Source: JBIQLO01 sp044464175 (lineage in GTDB: Bacteria > Planctomycetota > Phycisphaerae > Tepidisphaerales > Tepidisphaeraceae). From it: DNA of 9,525 bases. Below are positions 1 through 5,733 of this stretch, one piece after another. The first letter of the stretch is position 1; each line of letters starts with the position of its first letter. A model generated the notes under the pieces. It searched no databases, had not been told where the DNA came from, and saw only the letters and a list, made by a program, of their open reading frames with translations. The stretch is taken from positions 1-9,525 of the forward strand of contig JBIQLO010000159.1 of NCBI GenBank assembly GCA_044464175.1, given 5' to 3'. The position numbers and the translations under genes were made by a program.

Positions 1-54
1 GATTTTCCATTCGATTTGCCAGTGGGTGGATGAGCAGGTGTGAGGGAGGAGACG

Positions 55-106
55 GTCTGGAGGCGGCCTCGTCGAGGCAGGGCGGGGTCAACGCCCCCGC
101 CTACAG
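55..106. repeat. Tandem-hairpin dispersed repeat, copy A
   Basis: This 52-bp segment aligns with 3707-3759 at roughly 80% identity by eye, from a shared GTCTG at the left end to a shared CTACAG at the right end. It can form two small hairpins in series: GCCTC-GTC-GAGGC at 66-78 and GCGGGG/CCCCGC at 82-100. It lies just past the 3' end of the minus-strand AsmA-like gene. The second copy is cleaner, so this one looks mutated. It resembles REP-type extragenic palindromes. It might also act as a transcript end for the AsmA-like gene, but there is no T-run. Confidence 0.7.
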
Positions 107-143
107 ATGGCCGCAGCGGGGGCAACGAAGAGCGTTTTTAGAT

Positions 144-1862
144 TCAATTTCCAAACAGCCCGCGGAATGTTCGGCCGACATCCCGGCCGAGATCGGTGGC
201 ACCTTTGCCGATCTCCTCCCCTGTCCTCTGCAGGCCACTGCCCATTTTTCGGCCGCCGGCGCGCATGACGATCCGGGGATCGTCCAGGGTTCCCCGGACG
301 TTGTAGGAAGCGAGCGAGTCGGTGAGGCGGCTCAGGGCGCGGTCGGCCTCCTGACCGAAGAGGGATTCAATCTTTTCCAGGGGTCCGCCGTTGAGGGTCA
401 GGTCCAAGCGCTGATTGAGGCCGATGGTGCCTTGTCCGCGAACGGCGAACCAGGAGCCGGCGACGGCGATGCGCCCCAGGCGGACGCGGTCGGCCGAGAG
501 GGTGAAGATGGCCAGGGCCTGATCTTCGGGGCGGTCGGCGTGGCGGTTGCCCATCATTTTGGCCAGTTGCTGGATGGCCGGCAGTTGCATGAGCCGGCCA
601 TGATCCAGTTCGATGAAACCCTCGCCCCAGCGGGAAGGAAGAGGGGGCAGGGGTTTGGCGGTCGGCGAGGCGGGTGGGGCAAGATGGGCCAGCACGACGG
701 TCAGCGGGGCGTTGGCTCGGACCTGCGCGTTGAGGCGTCCGCCAAACGCCGGCTGTTGTCCGGGGGGTGTCAGGAGCAGGTCCTCCAGGGTCATGCGGCT
801 GGCGGTGAGGCGAAGGTATGTATCCAACTGGTCGTTCAGGGCGATGGTGGCTTTGAGATGGGCACTGCCCCCCAGAGCGGTCAGGTCCATTGAATCGACA
901 TTGACCTTTCCATCGGCCAGTTGGGCGCTGAGGCGCATCCAGTCGAGCGCCAGGTTGTATTGGCCGACCTCCACCTTGGCCCGGCGCAGTTTCAGGAGCG
1001 TCTGGAGATTGCCCTGGCGGAAGTTGAGCAGCGGAAGGCTGCCCGTGAGAGTGAGTTCCAGGTCGCCGTGGACGGCGTGCTCTTTGAGTAGCTGTTGAAG
1101 CTGGGGCGGGAGCGTCCGGTCATCCTCCGAGCCGAGCTGGGTGTTGAGGGCGAGGTTCAGGTCGCGGATGTCGAAGGTGTCGAGATTGAATTGACCGGCG
1201 ATGCTGAGGTCGAGGGCGGGCCGGCGCTGGAGGGTGGTGTGGAGGGCGTACCACCCATCGTCGGTGGGTTGAATGTCGAGCCGGGTGTGGATGTCGTCCA
1301 GTTCCATGGGGGGCTGGTCGGGGCGGCGGGGGTCATAGACCAGTCGGCCGCCGTTGAGTTCGACCAGGCGCATCTGGAAGATTTCACTGAGTTTGGCGGC
1401 GGAGGGACGGGAGGTGGTTTCGGTGGGGGCTTTGAGGAGGTCGGAGAAGCCGATGAACTGGTGGCCGGTGGAATCGGCGGCGACGGCCTGGAGGAGGGGG
1501 TGGTCGAGGGTGATGCGTTCGATCTTGATGGGTTGGCCGATGCTGGGGATTTGGGCCAGTTGGACGCTGACGGCCTTGGCGGCCAGAATGTCGATGTTCT
1601 GCCCGGGATGGGCGGGATCGGGGCTGGTCAGGCGGAAGTTTTTCAACAGCAGGGTGCCGGGGTACTGGTAGTCCAGATCGTTGAAGGAGAGGCGGGGCTT
1701 GAGATAGGCCGAGCAGATGGATTGCACTTGGGAACCGAGCCAGGTTTCGATGGTGCTCGTCCCTTTCTTGCCGGCGCTGCGCACGAGCAGGAAGAGGGTA
1801 ATCGAGACCGCGATGAGGAGCGTCAGAACGGCGGCCGCGGTAATGAGCAAAATGCGTTTCAT
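144..1862 (-). CDS. AsmA-like membrane-anchored envelope protein
   Basis: This gene encodes 572 residues. Residues 1-3 (MKR) lead into one hydrophobic helix at about 5-27, so the protein is probably inserted in the inner membrane with the rest in the periplasm. The remainder is beta-rich and repetitive, with short alternating strands such as the LRLTAS and KVEVGQYNLALDW segments. The C-terminal part (about 411-537) has features of the AsmA/TamB-like C-terminal region: GEGFIELDHGRLMQLPAIQ at 413-431, an alternating FTLSADRVRLG strand, VRGQGTIGLNQRLDLTLNG at 474-492, and a closing YNVRGTLDDPRIVM at 520-533. AsmA-family proteins are linked to outer-membrane assembly and lipid transport between membranes; the exact role here is unknown. 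A Pro/Ala-rich linker lies at 396-410. It is divergent from kdsB, another envelope gene. No Shine-Dalgarno is visible. The family call is good; a specific gene name is not justified. Confidence 0.82.
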   Translation of the reverse strand: MKRILLITAAAVLTLLIAVSITLFLLVRSAGKKGTSTIETWLGSQVQSICSAYLKPRLSFNDLDYQYPGTLLLKNFRLTSPDPAHPGQNIDILAAKAVSVQLAQIPSIGQPIKIERITLDHPLLQAVAADSTGHQFIGFSDLLKAPTETTSRPSAAKLSEIFQMRLVELNGGRLVYDPRRPDQPPMELDDIHTRLDIQPTDDGWYALHTTLQRRPALDLSIAGQFNLDTFDIRDLNLALNTQLGSEDDRTLPPQLQQLLKEHAVHGDLELTLTGSLPLLNFRQGNLQTLLKLRRAKVEVGQYNLALDWMRLSAQLADGKVNVDSMDLTALGGSAHLKATIALNDQLDTYLRLTASRMTLEDLLLTPPGQQPAFGGRLNAQVRANAPLTVVLAHLAPPASPTAKPLPPLPSRWGEGFIELDHGRLMQLPAIQQLAKMMGNRHADRPEDQALAIFTLSADRVRLGRIAVAGSWFAVRGQGTIGLNQRLDLTLNGGPLEKIESLFGQEADRALSRLTDSLASYNVRGTLDDPRIVMRAGGRKMGSGLQRTGEEIGKGATDLGRDVGRTFRGLFGN

Positions 1863-1900
1863 GGCACACCGACCGTGAGAGGATTAACGGAAGCGCAAAT

Positions 1901-1931
1901 ATATTAGAGGCGGGCGGCTAGGGGGGTGCAA
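1901..1931 (-). promoter_or_regulatory. Possible promoter of the AsmA-like gene
   Basis: Read on the minus strand, TTGCAC (1931 to 1926) and TAATAT (1906 to 1901) are separated by 19 bp. This is a wide but tolerable sigma-70-like spacing. It would leave a leader of about 30 nt before the ATG at 1862. The A/T-rich patch at 1898-1907 stands out from its GC-rich surroundings, which supports a promoter there. It is a weak match and is unproven. Confidence 0.35.
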
Positions 1932-2087
1932 GCGGGCGGTGGCGTGGCGGCGGAGGGATGGGAGCGGGGAGGCGGAAATGGGGATCGGGGTGACGGGTAT
2001 AGGGGGTGGGGAAAATGGGTTAATGGCAACCCGAAGGCAGAAAGGAGAAGGTGAGCCACCTCAGCTGTTACGGGCGGCGCGGGGGGT

Positions 2088-2117
2088 TTGACGGGGTAGG
2101 GTGGGGGGCGATAGAGT
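2088..2117 (+). promoter_or_regulatory. Possible promoter of kdsB
   Basis: TTGACG (2088-2093) and TAGAGT (2112-2117) are 18 bp apart, matching 5/6 and 4/6 of the sigma-70 consensus. A transcript would start near 2124 and carry a leader of about 33 nt containing the GAGGA ribosome-binding site at 2146-2150. Confidence 0.4.
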
Positions 2118-2145
2118 CGGCCGACGGGGTTTGTTGGGCTTTTTT

Positions 2146-2150
2146 GAGGA
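2146..2150 (+). promoter_or_regulatory. Shine-Dalgarno-like site that decides the kdsB start
   Basis: GAGGA lies 6 nt before the TTG at 2157 and 15 nt before the in-frame ATG at 2166. The spacing favours the TTG. An in-frame TGA at 2145-2147 rules out any start further upstream. Confidence 0.5.
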
Positions 2151-2156
2151 TGGGCT

Positions 2157-2894
2157 TTGGCGGCGATGGTGGTCATTCCGGCGCGGATGGGGTCCACGCG
2201 GTTTCCCGGCAAGATGCTGGCCAATCGGACGGGGCGGCCACTGGTGCAGCATGTGGTGGACCAGGTGGGGCGATGCCGCAAAGTGGGGCGCGTGGTGGTG
2301 GCGACGGATGATGCGCGGATTGCCGAGGCGCTATGCCCGTTCGGGACCGAATGCGTGATGACCTCGCCCGACCACGCCAGCGGGACGGACCGGATCGCGG
2401 AGGTGGCGCAGGGGGTGAGCGATGACATCATCGTCAACGTGCAGGGGGATGAGCCGGAGATCGAACCGGAGATCGTCGATGGATTGATCGGGCGGCTGGA
2501 ATCATCGGATGAGCAAATGGCGACGGCCGCGACGCCCTTCGGAGCCGGAATGAACCCGGCCGATCCGAATCTCGTGAAGGTCGTGATGGACCAGACGGGG
2601 CGGGCGATCTATTTTTCCCGCAGTCCCATTCCATACCCTCGGGAACCGGACGGGCCGGAAAATGCCGAATATTGGCTGCACCTGGGCATCTATGCCTATC
2701 GCCGGGCGTTTTTGCTCGAATTTGCGGGGTGGAAACCGACGCCGCTGGAAAAGACGGAGAAGCTGGAGCAGTTGCGGGCACTGGAGCATGGGGCGGCCAT
2801 CGGCGTGCTGCCGGTGGAGCGGGCGACGCATGGGATCGATACGGCCCAGCAGTATGAGGCGTTTGTGCGTCGGTTCGGTAAAGGGTCAGCGTAG
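2157..2894 (+). CDS. kdsB: 3-deoxy-manno-octulosonate cytidylyltransferase (CMP-KDO synthetase)
   Basis: KdsB activates KDO with CTP, giving CMP-KDO and pyrophosphate. This is a cytoplasmic step needed to build the inner core of lipopolysaccharide. The 245 residues match the usual length of about 250 (E. coli 248). Motifs in order are the nucleotide-binding PARMGSTRFPGK (8-19), ATDD (49-52), DHASGTDRIAE (72-82), NVQGDEP (94-100, with D98 the expected Mg ligand), YFSRSPIPYPR (152-162), HLGIYAYR (175-182), LEQLRALE (203-210) and GIDT (226-229, second Mg ligand D228). All key residues seem present. The start is probably TTG at 2157, judged by the GAGGA spacing; ATG at 2166 would give an equally good N-terminus (MVVIPAR). 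The next gene starts 12 nt after its stop. The gene indicates a Gram-negative-type envelope. Confidence 0.95.
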   Translation: MAAMVVIPARMGSTRFPGKMLANRTGRPLVQHVVDQVGRCRKVGRVVVATDDARIAEALCPFGTECVMTSPDHASGTDRIAEVAQGVSDDIIVNVQGDEPEIEPEIVDGLIGRLESSDEQMATAATPFGAGMNPADPNLVKVVMDQTGRAIYFSRSPIPYPREPDGPENAEYWLHLGIYAYRRAFLLEFAGWKPTPLEKTEKLEQLRALEHGAAIGVLPVERATHGIDTAQQYEAFVRRFGKGSA

Positions 2895-2897
2895 AAT
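2892..2897 (+). promoter_or_regulatory. -10-like TAGAAT overlapping the kdsB stop codon
   Basis: TAGAAT (5/6 match to TATAAT) begins with the TAG stop of kdsB and ends 9 nt before the ATG at 2907. With a start site 6-8 nt downstream, the transcript would have almost no leader. No clear -35 is visible at the usual spacing. The same arrangement precedes other genes in the window. Confidence 0.4.
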
Positions 2898-2906
2898 GTT
2901 AGCGGT

Positions 2907-3572
2907 ATGGGAAATGCCACGGCCAACGGCTTACCAAAACCTGTCGTCTGGCGGGAACCAGCCATCGTGCGCCGCATGATTTATCCACCTAGACGCATTG
3001 AGCGGTGGGGATGGCGAATTGCTGGGGCGGCGATGTTCATCCTTGTGGTGATCCTCGTCATTTTCATCCATAACAAGGATCCCAATGCGAAATGGTTGAT
3101 TCTGGGGATGGGTTTGGCCAACGGTTTGGCATTCGCATTTGTCTTTCCTGCTATTGTGGGCCGCTCCGGCAGCTTTTGTTCCATTCGGGATACGGGAATA
3201 CATCGTAGTGAATATGTGCGTTTTGACTATCCGTGGGACTACATCAATGGACTTCATTTAACTGAAGACAAATTTGGCAAACGCAAATATTGGGTCCTTT
3301 GCTTTTATGACCAGCAATGGCAGCCTGTTTTTGTAGGTTTGAGCAAACGAGTTTCACATGAAGGGATTCGGCAATGGGCCGATGCCCGCGGTTTGCCCCT
3401 GGAGATCGGCCCGCCGTTTCCATGCCCGATGATGCAACCGGTCACGGATGGTCCTGCGTTCGCCAAATGGGCGGCGATTCAGCGGGAGTTTGATCGGTTT
3501 TCGAGCAGTGAATTGCGTGAGTTGGCGGCGTATATTCACAGGCACGCCAATGGGCAGCGGGGCGGCTTGTAA
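2907..3572 (+). CDS. Unrecognised membrane protein with two helices and a soluble C-terminal part
   Basis: I do not recognise this 221-residue protein. Two hydrophobic segments at about 36-55 (WRIAGAAMFILVVILVIFIH) and 63-84 predict a helical hairpin with a short loop (HNKDPNAK). A soluble part follows. Residues about 88-165 alternate short strands with aromatic residues and end in an amphipathic helix (SHEGIRQWADARGL), which vaguely recalls bacterial PH-like domains that follow membrane hairpins; this is only a guess. The tail (about 185-215) is helical and charged. The start could be ATG 2907 or the internal ATG at 2976 (residue 24), which sits closer to the first helix; no Shine-Dalgarno supports either. 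GC content (about 35-47% in lines 3061-3300) is far below the neighbours at about 62%, which suggests foreign origin or relaxed codon choice. It follows kdsB by 12 nt. Confidence 0.75.
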   Translation: MGNATANGLPKPVVWREPAIVRRMIYPPRRIERWGWRIAGAAMFILVVILVIFIHNKDPNAKWLILGMGLANGLAFAFVFPAIVGRSGSFCSIRDTGIHRSEYVRFDYPWDYINGLHLTEDKFGKRKYWVLCFYDQQWQPVFVGLSKRVSHEGIRQWADARGLPLEIGPPFPCPMMQPVTDGPAFAKWAAIQREFDRFSSSELRELAAYIHRHANGQRGGL

Positions 3573-3611
3573 GTGCGGGGTGCGTTTTCCCCTCGATGTC
3601 GGATTGAAGCA

Positions 3612-3629
3612 GAGGGAGTGGGTCCCCTC
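3612..3629 (+). terminator. Weak hairpin downstream of the kdsB-membrane protein unit
   Basis: GAGGGA (3612-3617) can pair with TCCC(C)TC (3623-3629) with one bulged C and a 5-nt loop. It lies 40 nt after the stop of the membrane protein gene. There is no following T-run, so it is not a classical intrinsic terminator and could be chance in GC-rich DNA. Confidence 0.25.
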
Positions 3630-3706
3630 AGTCTGGGAGTACCGTGACTGATGGCATCCACCAATCCGTGTCTTGCGGACTTTTCAGCCTGGACGCGGGA
3701 TTACGG

Positions 3707-3759
3707 GTCTGTGGACGGCCTCGTTGAGGCCGTCGCGGGGTCAGCGACCCCGCCTACAG
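3707..3759. repeat. Tandem-hairpin dispersed repeat, copy B (best copy)
   Basis: This 53-bp unit contains two perfect, adjacent hairpins. GACGGCCTC-GTT-GAGGCCGTC at 3714-3734 has a 9-bp stem and 3-nt loop. GCGGGGTC-AGC-GACCCCGC at 3735-3753 has an 8-bp stem and 3-nt loop. The flanks CTGTGG (3709-3714) and CCTACAG (3753-3759) are nearly complementary, so the whole unit has imperfect terminal inverted repeats. A diverged copy lies at 55-106. The design resembles REP/BIME-like palindromic elements, which in other bacteria are moved by RAYT-type transposases; none is encoded here. Confidence 0.85.
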
Positions 3760-3763
3760 GGGC

Positions 3764-3792
3764 GTCGCGCTGTCAGCGAAGCGCACTTACAG
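3764..3792. repeat. Decayed half-copy of the repeat
   Basis: This 29-bp stretch follows copy B by 4 bp and tracks its right half (3732-3759): both read GTCGCG, then GTCAGCGA, then end in TACAG. The second hairpin is mostly lost, with GCGC/GCGC at 3767-3784 remaining. It looks like a tandem, eroded right-half unit. Confidence 0.5.
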
Positions 3793-3830
3793 AGACATAT
3801 CGGGGCGGACGTAGGGGAATCGGGGATCGT

Positions 3831-3859
3831 TTGACACTCCCGCCGCCGACCGATAAAGT
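3831..3859 (+). promoter_or_regulatory. Likely sigma-70-type promoter of pyrG
   Basis: A perfect TTGACA (3831-3836) and TAAAGT (3854-3859, 4/6 match) are separated by exactly 17 bp. Transcription would begin near 3866, giving a leader of about 24 nt before the ATG at 3890. No Shine-Dalgarno is visible in that leader. This is the best -35/-10 pair in the window. Confidence 0.65.
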
Positions 3860-3889
3860 CCATCGACGCCTGCCGCGTCGCCTACACCC

Positions 3890-5659
3890 ATGAGCACCCA
3901 AGACCTTTTATCCCGCATCGGACAGACTCAGGAAGAGACGGAATTTTACACCCCGATGCCGCCGGGATACCGGCGGGGGCATCACAAGTATGTGGTGGTG
4001 GTGGGGACGGTCATCAGCGGGCTGGGGAAGGGGATTTTCTCCTCATCGCTGGCCAAACTGCTGCAGGACAAGGGGATGAAGGTCGCCCCGATCAAGATGG
4101 AGGGGTATCTCAACATCGACTCCGGGACGCTCAACCCGTTTCGGCACGGGGAGGTCTTCGTGCTGGATGACGGCATGGAGACCGACATGGACCTGGGGAC
4201 GTATGAGCGGCTGTTGGATCAGGACCTGTCGGCGGCCAACTTCCTGACCAACGGGCAGGTGTTGTCGTCGGTGTTGAAGAAGGAGCGGGAGGGGGATTAC
4301 CTGGGGCGGGATGTGCAGGTGATTCCGCATGTGACGGGGGAGATCAAGCTGAAATTGCGGGAACTGGCGGCCAAGACGGATGCGGATGTGGTGTTCGTGG
4401 AGGTGGGGGGCACGGTGGGGGACTATGAAAACGCCTTTTACCTGGAGGCGTGCCGGCAGTTGGCTTATGAGGAAGGGGAGGGGTCGGTCATCTTCGTGGC
4501 GCTGACCTATGTGCTGGAGCCGGGGGCGCTGGGTGAGCAGAAGTCGAAGGCGGCGCAGCTGGGGATCAAGCGGCTGATGGAGATGGGGATCATGCCCAAC
4601 ATCATCGCCTGCAGGGCGGGGACGCCGGTGAATGAGACGGTGCGGCAGAAGATTTCGCTCTACACCAACGTGCCGATGCGCCGGGTCTTTTCCATGCACG
4701 ATGTGGAGAGCATCTACCTGATTCCCGAGGCGATGCACGCCGAGGGGATCGACCGGGAGGTGCTGACGCTGCTGGACCTGCACGACCGGGTGGACCAGCG
4801 GGCCGAGGACCGCAACCGCCAGAAGTGGCGGTGGTTCGTGGACCGGATCGGCAAGGCCGAGAAGGAGATCACGCTGGCGGTGACGGGCAAGTACACCGCG
4901 CTGCGGGACGCCTATGCGAGCATCATCAAGGCGGCCGAGCATTGCGGCGTGCATCTGGGGGTGAACATTAATTTCAAATGGCTGGACACGACCGAATTTG
5001 ACCGGAAAAACGTGGCGAAGGAACTGGGGGACTGCCACGGGATCATCGTGCCCGGCGGCTTTGGCGTGCGCGGGACGGAGGGGAAGATCGAGTGCATCCG
5101 CTATGCGCGGGAGAACAAGGTGCCGTACCTGGGGCTGTGCCTTGGGTTTCAAATGGCGGTGATCGAGTTCGCTCGGAACGTCTGCGGGATCAAGGGGGCC
5201 AATAGCACGGAATTTGACCCGGCCACGGCCGAGCCGGTGATCGGCATCCTGCCGGAGCAGAAGCAGATTGAGGGGCTGGGGGGGAACATGCGGCTGGGGG
5301 GCAAGGAGGTCGATCTGAAGGAGGGGTCGCTGGCGTCGAGGCTGTTTGGGGATGCCAAGAGCATCCGGCTGCGGTTCCGGCACCGGTATGAGGTCGATCC
5401 GAAATATGTGCCGCTGCTGCAGGAGCATGGCATGGTCTTCAGCGGCAAGGCGCCGGGATATCCGATCATGCAGATTCTGGAGCTGCCGCAGGAGATGCAC
5501 CCGTATTTTCTGGGGACGCAGGCGCATCCGGAACTGACCAGCCGCCCCTTGCGCCCGCATCCAATGTTCATGGGGCTGGTGAAGGCGGCCATGGCGCACG
5601 CGGAGGGGAAAACGCAGGAAGCGCCGGCTGCACGGCCCCAGAAAAGTGTTACGGTTTGA
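3890..5659 (+). CDS. pyrG: CTP synthase (glutamine-hydrolysing), divergent subfamily
   Basis: PyrG converts UTP to CTP using ATP and ammonia from glutamine, the last step of de novo CTP synthesis. The 589 residues comprise an N-terminal extension of about 30 residues, the synthetase domain (about 33-297), a linker and a class I glutamine amidotransferase domain (about 326-565). Seen: P-loop GLGKG (44-48), HGEVFV (86-91), DLGTYER (101-107, D101 matching E. coli D72), VEVGGTVGD (170-178, E171 matching E140), NVPMRRVFS, the UTP-site K218/K220/Q223 pattern, the nucleophile in GLCLGFQ (C417), GANSTEF (436-442), RHRYEV (497-502) and AHPEL (H546, E548). The signature KxDPYxNxDxGTM reads KMEGYLNIDSGT (69-80) and KTKPTQHSV reads KSKAAQLGI, so it is clearly not the classical type. 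Catalytic residues are kept and an active enzyme is expected. It has its own promoter; the next gene follows after 74 bp. Confidence 0.95.
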   Translation: MSTQDLLSRIGQTQEETEFYTPMPPGYRRGHHKYVVVVGTVISGLGKGIFSSSLAKLLQDKGMKVAPIKMEGYLNIDSGTLNPFRHGEVFVLDDGMETDMDLGTYERLLDQDLSAANFLTNGQVLSSVLKKEREGDYLGRDVQVIPHVTGEIKLKLRELAAKTDADVVFVEVGGTVGDYENAFYLEACRQLAYEEGEGSVIFVALTYVLEPGALGEQKSKAAQLGIKRLMEMGIMPNIIACRAGTPVNETVRQKISLYTNVPMRRVFSMHDVESIYLIPEAMHAEGIDREVLTLLDLHDRVDQRAEDRNRQKWRWFVDRIGKAEKEITLAVTGKYTALRDAYASIIKAAEHCGVHLGVNINFKWLDTTEFDRKNVAKELGDCHGIIVPGGFGVRGTEGKIECIRYARENKVPYLGLCLGFQMAVIEFARNVCGIKGANSTEFDPATAEPVIGILPEQKQIEGLGGNMRLGGKEVDLKEGSLASRLFGDAKSIRLRFRHRYEVDPKYVPLLQEHGMVFSGKAPGYPIMQILELPQEMHPYFLGTQAHPELTSRPLRPHPMFMGLVKAAMAHAEGKTQEAPAARPQKSVTV

Positions 5660-5677
5660 GAATCGGGGCCGCGCTTC

Positions 5678-5696
5678 GGGTACGGATGGCGTGCCC
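5678..5696 (+). terminator. Hairpin after pyrG, possible terminator
   Basis: GGGTACG (5678-5684) pairs with CGTGCCC (5690-5696) over 7 bp with one G-U wobble and a 5-nt loop, 18 nt after the pyrG stop. No T-run follows (the next bases are TACTCCTCCC), so termination efficiency is doubtful. Confidence 0.35.
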
Positions 5697-5719
5697 TACT
5701 CCTCCCACAATTGCGCCGG

Positions 5720-5725
5720 TATAAT
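5720..5725 (+). promoter_or_regulatory. Perfect -10 TATAAT directly ahead of the hydrolase ATG
   Basis: TATAAT ends 8 nt before the ATG at 5734, so a normal start point would produce a leaderless or nearly leaderless mRNA. It is embedded in GCCGGTATAATC (5715-5726), an exact 12-bp match to 7713-7724. No convincing -35 lies 16-18 bp upstream. Confidence 0.6.
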
Positions 5726-5733
5726 CGGCGTCC

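Larger units (their letters stand above)
1863..2156. other. Divergent intergenic region between AsmA-like gene and kdsB
   Basis: This 294-bp region separates two divergently transcribed genes and should hold both promoters. Its plus strand is very G-rich, especially 1910-2020. Two small inverted repeats are visible: GGGTT/AACCC at 2017-2032 (6-nt loop) and AGGTG-AGC-CACCT at 2049-2061. An AAAGGAG run at 2041-2047 precedes a GTG at 2051, but the frame it opens gives an implausible Gly-rich product running into kdsB out of frame. Candidate promoters are listed separately. No RNA gene or repeat copy is recognisable. Confidence 0.6.
3573..3889. other. Intergenic region ahead of pyrG
   Basis: This 317-bp stretch holds, in order, a weak hairpin near 3612-3629, a full copy of the tandem-hairpin repeat (3707-3759), a decayed half-copy (3764-3792) and the likely pyrG promoter (3831-3859). 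An open frame from 3651 crosses the repeat and overlaps the pyrG start; its composition shows no protein-like pattern, so I do not call it a gene. Confidence 0.7.

Noticed and set aside
2051..2311. GTG-started ORF of 86 codons behind a strong AAAGGAG site, overlapping kdsB
   Set aside because: The site is a good Shine-Dalgarno, but the product is a low-complexity Gly-rich chain that runs out of frame into kdsB and crosses its likely promoter.
3707..3792. CRISPR-like or tandem repeat array
   Set aside because: Only one full unit and one eroded half-unit occur, with a 4-bp gap and no spacers.
3651..3893. 80-codon ORF between the membrane protein gene and pyrG
   Set aside because: It runs through the palindromic repeat and the pyrG promoter and overlaps the pyrG ATG; no ribosome-binding site and no protein-like pattern.
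4043..5599. A 518-codon open frame antisense to pyrG
   Set aside because: It mirrors the pyrG reading frame in GC-rich DNA, its translation is His/Pro/Arg/Leu-rich with no recognisable motif, and pyrG itself is certain.
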